A stretch of 5,586 bases of DNA from Flavobacteriales bacterium UBA1995. Its GTDB lineage: Bacteria > Bacteroidota > Bacteroidia > Flavobacteriales_D > Sanyastnellaceae. The notes beneath the pieces are model-generated. The model ran no database searches. It was not told the DNA's origin and saw nothing but the letters and a program-made list of their open reading frames with translations. The stretch spans positions 1 to 5,586 of the forward strand of contig DDCX01000011.1 in the NCBI GenBank assembly GCA_002336475.1. Direction: 5' to 3'. This document shows positions 1 to 4,731 of this stretch, piece after piece. Numbering within the stretch: the stretch's first letter is position 1; the number at the start of each line of letters is the position of its first letter. A program made the translations under genes and the position numbers.

Positions 1-568
1 GGGGGTGCTCTTCGGCGCCTTCCAGGATGTAGTTCATCTGGTAAACGTCGTCTGCATTCAAGCGCACTTTGCCGTGAAAGGTCAGGCGCTCATCGGTTTG
101 GTAGGTTCTGTGATCGCTGTCGGCGAAGCGCAGATCAATTACACTTTCTGGACCGGCGCCCCCGCAGAAAAAGCAATTCGCAAACGGATACCGGGAGAGC
201 ACATAAAAATCTTCATCCAAGTCTACAGGGATCACGTAACCCGTGATATAGACGTTTTTACTTTCGGCCGCAAGGACCTGTTCGCCAAAGACGGGCTTCC
301 AATAGTAGCTGTCGAGCTCCTCGAGATAGACGTCTTTGAAGTCGACATCGGCCAACGCTGCCCATGTCAATTCACTGTAGTCTGCTGGTGCGGGCTCTGG
401 CAGGGTGACCATGGACGGTGGCGGCAAAACTTCTGCGGCCCTGGCCTTGGAGATGAGCGGCATGTCAAGCGCTTCGGGCGCGGGATGACAATATGAACTG
501 AGGTCCATCGCGGCGAGGGCCACAATGCCGAGGACGGCATAAGCGAAACGTTGAAGGGTAAGCGCCAT
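1..568 (-). CDS. DUF3299-like small envelope protein, third gene of ABC operon (3' end cut by window edge)
   Basis: Reading from the ATG at 568-566 gives 189 codons with no stop before the left edge. Residues 10-20 are hydrophobic (AVLGIVALAAM), consistent with an uncleaved anchor or signal peptide. There is no proper lipobox, because Tyr precedes C27. A Pro-rich linker follows at 49-62. The conserved-looking core includes ITGYVIPVD (108-116), NCFFCGGAGPESV (131-143, with a C132-x-x-C135 pair) and FHGKVRLNADD (164-174). I recognise this as the DUF3299-type family, which is usually about this length, so only a few residues are probably missing. The biochemical role is unknown. The CxxC pair could bind metal or be redox active (inference). 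It lies 32 bases after the permease stop, so it is very likely co-transcribed. Relatives occur next to the same ATPase/permease pair in zinc-responsive operons. An overlapping GTG-started frame at 594-367 is not the gene. Confidence 0.82.
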   Translation of the reverse strand, partial: MALTLQRFAYAVLGIVALAAMDLSSYCHPAPEALDMPLISKARAAEVLPPPSMVTLPEPAPADYSELTWAALADVDFKDVYLEELDSYYWKPVFGEQVLAAESKNVYITGYVIPVDLDEDFYVLSRYPFANCFFCGGAGPESVIDLRFADSDHRTYQTDERLTFHGKVRLNADDVYQMNYILEGAEEHP

Positions 569-600
569 GGCGTTAAGATAAGAAGGAGTGTCACGTGGGG

Positions 601-1773
601 TTAACGTCCTTGACCCAACGTATTTGAAATGTCGATGCGCAAAGCGGATCGGGCGGGGATTCCAGCGGCAAAAGCGCCGACGAGCAACGCAGCAGCGACG
701 AGGACAAACTCACCCTGAACAGGGGCCAATTGCGTGACATCGTAGTGAAACCTGTCAGCCAAAACTTGACCGAGCGCCATGACGCCCAATCGGCTCAGCA
801 GCAGTCCTGCGAAGATGCCGGCGGCGGTCATCCACAAGCCCTCAAAAAGGACGAGCGCAAACAAGCGTCGGGGCGGCGCGCCCATGGTGCGCAGCAGCGC
901 GAGTTCGTACCTCCTGTCGCGAAGTGAAGCATAGAGGGCAATGAAAACACTGATAAACGACAACCCCATGATGAGCAAAGCGACCGCCCTTAATGTTTGT
1001 AGCCCTATGCCGAACTGTTGGGTGAGCCGGTTCATTTCGATGGCAGGCAGGGCGACTTGCATGGGGGTGTCCCTCAGCAAATTTGGTAAGGTCAGGATGG
1101 CCAGGGGGTTCTTCTTCTTCAGCAAAACCGCCGTGATTTCTTCGTCTGCATCCTCTATGTCTTCGTGCACGCCCCAGACCGAAGCGATGGGTGTGAGGAT
1201 GAGTTGGTCTATGACGGCCCCCGTGCGTTCGAAGGTTCCGACCACGGTGTAGGCCTTGTCGCGGTGAACGTCTGTGCCATCGGTCAGGCCATGCGCGCTG
1301 TAGAATGTGTCGCCGAGTTCAAGTCCCGTGGCTGAGGCGACCTCCTGTCCCAACACGACCTCGAAGGGGGCATCGAACATTTTGCCTGTTGACACCTGCG
1401 CGTTGTAATGGGCCGGATAAGAAGCCTCGGTGCCCACAATCCTAAAGAGTTCGAAGTTGTCTCCATAGGCGAGGGGAATGGCCTCCTCGATGTAAGGATG
1501 GCGCATGACTTTCTGTGCGTCTGCGAGGGGGATGTTGCCCGTTGGCACGTCCACATGGTACACGTTGGCCAAGATCAACTGCAATGGACTGCCTTTGGCA
1601 CCAAGGACGAGGTCGATGTCTTTGATGTTGCGGTCGAGGTCTTCGGTCAAGCTGCGCTGCATGAGCAACATCAGACTGATGATGCCGACTCCAAAAGAAA
1701 GCAGCAGCACACTGAGCCCGGTTTCGAGGGGCCGGTGCAGTACGTTGCGTCGGGCGAGTCGGGCAGCCTTCAT
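601..1773 (-). CDS. MacB/FtsX-type ABC transporter permease
   Basis: This 390-residue inner-membrane protein has the four-helix MacB/LolE-like layout. TM1 is at about 17-39. A large extracytoplasmic domain covers about 40-258. A C-terminal FtsX domain follows, with TM helices near 261-283, 304-332 and 353-375. The cytoplasmic coupling segment after TM2 reads RDRRYELALLRTMGAPPRR (285-303), typical of the family. Just after TM1, the stretch GAKGSPLQLILANVYHVD (58-75) followed by PTGN is, as I recall, a hallmark of the subfamily encoded beside DUF3299 and ZrgA/DUF2796 genes, rather than of MacB drug exporters or LolCE. Such proteins transmit ATPase movement to the periplasm and need not move a small solute. 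The ATG overlaps the ATPase stop codon (ATGA), which fixes the start and implies translational coupling. The substrate is unknown; a link to metal handling is inferred from gene order. Confidence 0.9.
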   Translation of the reverse strand: MKAARLARRNVLHRPLETGLSVLLLSFGVGIISLMLLMQRSLTEDLDRNIKDIDLVLGAKGSPLQLILANVYHVDVPTGNIPLADAQKVMRHPYIEEAIPLAYGDNFELFRIVGTEASYPAHYNAQVSTGKMFDAPFEVVLGQEVASATGLELGDTFYSAHGLTDGTDVHRDKAYTVVGTFERTGAVIDQLILTPIASVWGVHEDIEDADEEITAVLLKKKNPLAILTLPNLLRDTPMQVALPAIEMNRLTQQFGIGLQTLRAVALLIMGLSFISVFIALYASLRDRRYELALLRTMGAPPRRLFALVLFEGLWMTAAGIFAGLLLSRLGVMALGQVLADRFHYDVTQLAPVQGEFVLVAAALLVGAFAAGIPARSALRIDISNTLGQGR

Positions 1774-2411
1774 GCGATGGGGTTCAATGCGACGTGCCGG
1801 GACATGCGGTCCTTTAGGCGTTGGTCGTGGGTGACAATGAGCAGTGCAGCGCCTGTCCGTTCAGCTTGTCCGCGGAGGAGGGTCAACACGGCGTCGGTGT
1901 TGGCATCGTCCAAGGCGCTGGTGGGTTCATCTGCGAGGATCAATCCCGGGCCGTGTACCACCGCTCTGGCAATGGATACGCGTTGTTGCTCTCCGACGGA
2001 AAGGGCATCGACTCGGGCGTTCCATTTGTGTGCGAGTCCGAGTTCTTCGAGGACCGTCTTTGCGGCGGCTTCATCGGGACTGCAACCGGCGAGAGAACGG
2101 GCCAAGGCGAGGTTTTCGCCAACGGTTAAGCTGCGCACGAAATGGGCGGTTTGGAAGACGATGCCCATGTGGCGTCCGCGGGTCTGGTCGCGTTCGGCGG
2201 TGGGCAGTGCGCTGAATGCAACGCCCGCCAAATTTACCGTTCCAGCCGTCGGTGTTCTCATTCCGGCGACCAGGTGCAGCATGGTGGTTTTTCCGGTGCC
2301 TGAAGCCCCGAGCAATAGCAGCTCCTCGCCTTTTTCCATGCGCAGGTCTGGGAAGGCCAACTCGGTGTCACCTCCTTCGTATCGGTATCGAAGCCCATCG
2401 GTCTTCAGCAT
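1770..2411 (-). CDS. ABC transporter ATP-binding protein, LolD/MacB family
   Basis: The 213-residue product is a complete single nucleotide-binding domain. It has Walker A GASGTGKTT (35-43, K41), the Q-loop glutamine at 87 in VFQ, signature LSVGEQQR (137-144), Walker B LILADEP (157-163, catalytic E162), D-loop SALD (165-168) and switch H195 in THD. All catalytic elements are intact, so it should be an active ATPase. Length and motifs fit the LolD/MacB/FtsE group that drives FtsX-type permeases. Its stop overlaps the permease start by four bases, so the two subunits are made together and form the transporter core on the cytoplasmic side of the inner membrane. It is the first gene of the operon. 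The ATG at 2411 lies 4 bases after a TAACTTTC box, which suggests an almost leaderless transcript. Naming it LolD would be wrong without evidence, because the linked permease is not of the LolC/LolE type. Confidence 0.93.
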   Translation of the reverse strand: MLKTDGLRYRYEGGDTELAFPDLRMEKGEELLLLGASGTGKTTMLHLVAGMRTPTAGTVNLAGVAFSALPTAERDQTRGRHMGIVFQTAHFVRSLTVGENLALARSLAGCSPDEAAAKTVLEELGLAHKWNARVDALSVGEQQRVSIARAVVHGPGLILADEPTSALDDANTDAVLTLLRGQAERTGAALLIVTHDQRLKDRMSRHVALNPIA

Positions 2412-2415
2412 GGGT

Positions 2416-2423
2416 GAAAGTTA
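2416..2423 (-). promoter_or_regulatory. Candidate -7 promoter element of the ABC operon
   Basis: Read on the minus strand this is TAACTTTC, one mismatch from the Bacteroidota -7 consensus TAnnTTTG, ending 4 bases before the ATPase ATG. No convincing TTG -33 element is seen at the usual distance. A start site this close to the ATG would give a very short or leaderless mRNA, which fits the absence of a Shine-Dalgarno sequence. The match is short and may be chance. Confidence 0.4.
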
Positions 2424-2424
2424 C

Positions 2425-2442
2425 GATGGCGCAGCGCCCATC
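2425..2442. promoter_or_regulatory. Imperfect dyad between divergent promoters, possible operator
   Basis: GATGGCGC (2425-2432) and GCGCCCATC (2434-2442) are inverted copies that differ by one inserted G. The dyad fills most of the 39-base gap between the ATPase and the divergent small membrane protein. It lies between the two candidate -7 boxes and overlaps the rightward one, so a bound regulator could affect both genes. It does not resemble the AT-rich proteobacterial Zur box I know. The symmetry is visible; operator function is inference. Confidence 0.25.
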
Positions 2443-2446
2443 TTTG
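2439..2446 (+). promoter_or_regulatory. Candidate -7 promoter element of the DUF4258-like gene
   Basis: CATCTTTG is one mismatch from TAnnTTTG and ends four bases before the ATG at 2451. The arrangement (CTTTGCACC then ATG) is the kind of junction common in Bacteroidota genes with near-leaderless transcripts. No clear TTG -33 element lies 19-21 bases upstream. Confidence 0.4.
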
Positions 2447-2450
2447 CACC

Positions 2451-2840
2451 ATGACGTTTATCCAACGCTTGTGGCGTTACATGATTGGCATTGCCATCGG
2501 TACCATGCTGGCCTTCTTCTTTTTTGGCAGCCGTTCCTGCACGAATTGGCTGCCCAATCCTCAGGTCCGACAATTCCTTGGAGACCCTGGACTCATGGGC
2601 GACGAACGCACGCGCTGTCTGATGCAGTGTGGTGCGGTCACCATGGCAGACTTGCGGGGCCTGCTCGAAGAGGGGGACATCCAATACAGCAAGAGCGATG
2701 TGCGGAATGAACAAGAATCAGGCAAATTCTACCGCATTGAGCAAGACAGCCGCGCTGCGGAATTTGTGGTCACGGACACGACGACTTTGGTCCGTGCATT
2801 GGAGCTGCCTTCGGCGCCTTCCGCTTGCGATTGTCCCTGA
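2451..2840 (+). CDS. Small membrane-anchored DUF4258-like protein, function unknown
   Basis: This 129-residue protein has an N-terminal membrane segment at about 9-26 (RYMIGIAIG, then a Phe-rich stretch) and a soluble domain of roughly 100 residues. The pattern CTNWLPNPQVRQFL (30-43), then LLEEGDIQYSKSDVR (71-85) and KFYRIEQ (92-98), resembles a flavobacterial family often labelled DUF4258-containing. I make this assignment from memory, so it is tentative. It has five cysteines: C30, a C56-x3-C60 pair and a C-terminal C126-D-C128. With positively charged residues before the helix and none of the features of a cleaved signal peptide, the tail is either cytoplasmic or periplasmic by the usual topology ambiguity; Arg/Lys counts do not settle it. 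It is transcribed divergently from the ABC operon and ends 17 bases from the convergent proline dehydrogenase. I know of no established function. Confidence 0.75.
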   Translation: MTFIQRLWRYMIGIAIGTMLAFFFFGSRSCTNWLPNPQVRQFLGDPGLMGDERTRCLMQCGAVTMADLRGLLEEGDIQYSKSDVRNEQESGKFYRIEQDSRAAEFVVTDTTTLVRALELPSAPSACDCP

Positions 2841-2857
2841 TTAAAGATCCAAGGCGA

Positions 2858-4090
2858 TCAGTATTGTTGTGCTTTCCTGCGGCGCAATTCCTGGCGTATG
2901 AGTTCGAGCTCACGTGAGGTTTGTCCGCCGACGGACGTGTTTTCTTCGGCCCGACGGATGAGGTAGGGAATGGCTTCGCGCAGTGGTCCATAGGGCACGT
3001 ACTTGGCGGTTTCGAACCCCGCTGCAGCGAGGTTGAAGCTCAGGTTGTCGCTCATCCCCAGCAATTGCGCGAAGGCCACGCGGCCATCCCCCGGCAGGAG
3101 CCCTTTGGCGCGCATGTCTTGTGCGAGTTTGAGCGTGCTGTCTTCGTTGTGGGTACCGCAGACAATGTTCACGTGCTCCAAGTGCTGGAGCGCAAAGTCC
3201 AATGCTGCGTTGAAATCGCCGTCTGTCGCCGCTTTGTTGGGTTGAATGGGAGAGGTGCGGCCCTCTGCAGCAGCCCTTTCTCGTTCCTTTTCCATGTAGG
3301 CACCGCGGACCAGTTTGACCCCTAAGACCCAGCCTTCTTTCTCGGCCGCTTCTTTGGTCTGCTTGATGTAGGACAGGCGATCATGGCGGTAGAGTTGTGC
3401 CGTTGTGTAGACGCGACAGCTGCCAGTGTTGTGACGCCGCATCATGGTTTCTGCCAGCGCATCTATGGCCGATTGAAGCCAACTTTCTTCGGCATCGATC
3501 ATGATGGGCACACCGTGATCGCTGGCGGCTTTGCACAGCGAAGACACCCGGCCTTCCACCTGCTCCCAATCCAGCTGCTCTTTGGGCGTTAGCGCACCGT
3601 CGCCGCTGACCTTTTCCAACAGCGTATTGTCGGAGAGGGCGCTGACTTTGAAGACGGCAAAAGCAAACCGAGCATCGCCTTTGGCCGACAAAATTGCGGA
3701 CATGATTTGGTCATGTGCAGCGTTCAAGGCGCCTTGTCCGGTTTGTCCTTCGGCGCTGTAGTCCAGGATGGTCTTGACCCCGTATTGGGATAGTTTTTTC
3801 GCGGTATCGAGGCTTTCCTCGATGTCCTCCCCACCGCAGAAATAATCGAATACAGGCCGCAGAGCCCAGTTCAATGGAAGCCTGAAGGCCAGTGCCAAGC
3901 CAATGGCCCGGGCACCTAATGTCACAAGAGCAGGGGCGCCGATGAGACCAAACATCCAGCGGGCCCTTCGCAAGTCGCGGGTCGATCTGTGGGCAAAGGC
4001 CGTGCGGGTATCATCAAACGCAAGCGCATGGCCAGCGGATGCTTCTGCTGCGGAAACAGCGGGATTCGGAGAGGAGTTCGGAGAGGTCAT
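2858..4090 (-). CDS. Proline dehydrogenase, stand-alone (monofunctional)
   Basis: The enzyme oxidises L-proline to 1-pyrroline-5-carboxylate using FAD and passes electrons to the quinone pool at the inner membrane. The 410 residues span a full PRODH barrel: FCGGEDIEESL (84-94), ILDYSAEG (108-115), FKVSAL (147-152), MIDAEESWLQ (197-206), VKLVRGAYMEKERERA (258-273, with K259 and R262), GTHNEDS (312-318), AQLLGMSDNL (341-350) and YVPYGPLREAIPYLIRR (364-380). Y367 and R379/R380 correspond to the proline-binding Tyr and paired Arg of E. coli PutA. There is no fused P5C dehydrogenase domain, so a separate enzyme is needed for the second step and it is not in this window. The hydrophobic stretch 46-79 may help membrane association. 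Homology seems to begin near FDDTRTAF (25-32), so the first 20 or so residues are a low-complexity Ser/Ala extension and the true start could be later. The gene stands alone, convergent with its left neighbour. Confidence 0.95.
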   Translation of the reverse strand: MTSPNSSPNPAVSAAEASAGHALAFDDTRTAFAHRSTRDLRRARWMFGLIGAPALVTLGARAIGLALAFRLPLNWALRPVFDYFCGGEDIEESLDTAKKLSQYGVKTILDYSAEGQTGQGALNAAHDQIMSAILSAKGDARFAFAVFKVSALSDNTLLEKVSGDGALTPKEQLDWEQVEGRVSSLCKAASDHGVPIMIDAEESWLQSAIDALAETMMRRHNTGSCRVYTTAQLYRHDRLSYIKQTKEAAEKEGWVLGVKLVRGAYMEKERERAAAEGRTSPIQPNKAATDGDFNAALDFALQHLEHVNIVCGTHNEDSTLKLAQDMRAKGLLPGDGRVAFAQLLGMSDNLSFNLAAAGFETAKYVPYGPLREAIPYLIRRAEENTSVGGQTSRELELIRQELRRRKAQQY

Positions 4091-4092
4091 TA

Positions 4093-4174
4093 GCCAAACG
4101 CGCGCGGCGCAAGATACCGCGGACCTCTCCCAATTCGGATGCTCGGCACAAACTGATGAAAGTCAGCGTTTGGC
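4093..4174. repeat. Perfect 9-bp inverted repeat in divergent intergenic region
   Basis: GCCAAACGC (4093-4101) and GCGTTTGGC (4166-4174) are exact inverted copies separated by 64 bases. They lie in the 170-base region between the divergent proline dehydrogenase and secreted-protein genes. The left copy is directly before the proline dehydrogenase ATG. They could be paired regulator sites or chance, and the long spacer makes a simple hairpin unlikely. Confidence 0.35.
4109..4116 (-). promoter_or_regulatory. Weak candidate -7 element of proline dehydrogenase gene
   Basis: Minus-strand TATCTTGC resembles TAnnTTTG with one T missing, 18 bases before the ATG at 4090. No TTG is found at the expected -33 distance. 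The surrounding 4091-4160 stretch is GC-rich and shows no gene on either strand. Confidence 0.2.
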
Positions 4175-4211
4175 ATGAATGGACGTCAACCCCAGGGCTT
4201 CAAGCCTGCTT

Positions 4212-4219
4212 CATGTTTG
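4212..4219 (+). promoter_or_regulatory. Candidate -7 element and A/C-rich leader of secreted-protein gene
   Basis: CATGTTTG is one mismatch from the Bacteroidota -7 element TAnnTTTG. A start site just downstream would give a leader of about 35 bases (4226-4260) that is almost pure A and C, contains AAC triplets, and has no Shine-Dalgarno motif. An unstructured A-rich leader of this kind is typical of well-expressed genes in this phylum. A small dyad, GGCTT-C-AAGCC (4196-4206), lies just upstream where a regulator could sit. No good -33 TTG is seen. Confidence 0.4.
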
Positions 4220-4260
4220 CTCTGTCAACGAACAACAACAACACAAAAACCCACACCATC

Positions 4261-4596
4261 ATGAAATACAATGTTTCCTCCCTCCTCGCCGTTGCTTTTG
4301 CCTTCTTCGCCTTCAACGCCAATGCGACCACCCATGAAGTGAGCACCCTCGATTTGAACGATGCCGCTGTGCAGATGGACCTGACCGACAATCTAGCAGA
4401 CGGTACCATCACTGCGAACCTCTTGGTGCAACTCCCTGATGGCAGCACCCAACGCAAGTCCCAGAAGTACCGCAACATGACGCAAGCGGTCAACGATTGC
4501 ACCCGATTCTTGACTGAGTTGCCATACGGATCGCGGTTGCTGCGGGCCGAGTTCACCAATGCCCGCGGAGAGGTCGTCTTCCAATTTGCAGGCTGA
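4261..4596 (+). CDS. Small secreted protein of unknown function
   Basis: I do not recognise this 111-residue product. The ATG at 4261 is chosen because it is followed at once by a textbook Sec signal peptide: MKYN, a hydrophobic core at 7-18 and a likely cleavage after ANA (residues 20-22). The same frame stays open upstream to 4039, but that part crosses the intergenic region and the neighbouring gene. The mature chain is about 89 residues. It begins with an acidic section (about 25-47) and continues with alternating segments suggestive of strand-strand-helix-strand-strand: TITANLLVQLPDG (49-61), a helix-like NMTQAVNDCTRFLTEL (72-87), SRLLRAEFTN (91-100) and GEVVFQFAG (103-111). It has one cysteine (C80), so no internal disulfide. 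It lacks a lipobox, a membrane anchor and a type-IX sorting domain, so a soluble periplasmic location is most likely. It appears monocistronic, with its own candidate promoter and a strong terminator. Confidence 0.8.
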   Translation: MKYNVSSLLAVAFAFFAFNANATTHEVSTLDLNDAAVQMDLTDNLADGTITANLLVQLPDGSTQRKSQKYRNMTQAVNDCTRFLTELPYGSRLLRAEFTNARGEVVFQFAG

Positions 4597-4644
4597 CTTG
4601 GGCACTTGCACCGGGCCCTGCGCCCAGTACTTTGTGCTTCTCAG

Positions 4645-4688
4645 AGCGGGGGCGATACCGGATGTGGTGTCGCCCCCGCTTCTTTTTG
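4645..4688 (+). terminator. Strong intrinsic (Rho-independent) terminator
   Basis: AGCGGGGGCGA (4645-4655) pairs perfectly with TCGCCCCCGCT (4670-4680). The stem extends inward by TACC/GGTG (4656-4659 with 4666-4669, one G-U), giving about 15 base pairs and a six-base loop. A T-rich run, TTCTTTTT (4680-4687), follows. It ends the secreted-protein transcript and insulates the peptidase gene downstream. Confidence 0.92.
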
Positions 4689-4696
4689 CAGTTTCA

Positions 4697-4726
4697 TTGA
4701 CCAATAGCTGAGCAGATGCGAACTTG
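4697..4726 (+). promoter_or_regulatory. Tentative promoter of the M20 peptidase gene
   Basis: A TTG at 4697-4699 (within TTGACC) is followed after 19 bases by CGAACTTG (4719-4726), a poor match to TAnnTTTG. The spacing agrees with the Bacteroidota -33/-7 arrangement, and the position just after a terminator makes a promoter necessary here. The -7 match is weak. Confidence 0.3.
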
Positions 4727-4731
4727 CAGGT

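Noticed and set aside
5..496. A 163-codon plus-strand frame at the left edge
   Set aside because: It is antisense to the DUF3299-like gene, whose CFFCGGAGP core and operon position make the minus-strand reading clearly the real one.
367..594. A GTG-started 75-codon minus-strand frame overlapping the DUF3299-like gene
   Set aside because: It is out of frame with the conserved core, rich in Pro/Arg/Ser, and ends where the real gene continues.
1408..2454. A 348-codon open frame on the plus strand opposite the permease and ATPase genes
   Set aside because: It is antisense to two genes with complete family motifs, crosses their junction and has no recognisable domain. Its product is rich in Ser, Arg and Val, as expected from the complement of GC-rich codons.
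2841..2857. Possible terminator between the convergent genes
   Set aside because: The 17-base gap has only a weak GATC-type symmetry, no GC-rich stem and no T tract.
4039..4260. Upstream in-frame extension of the secreted protein
   Set aside because: It would overlap the proline dehydrogenase start and put the signal peptide in the middle of the protein. The ATG at 4261 gives a normal Sec signal.
4599..4640. Short GGGC/GCCC pairings upstream of the main terminator
   Set aside because: Stems are about six base pairs with a long loop and no T run. Such pairings are expected in GC-rich DNA.
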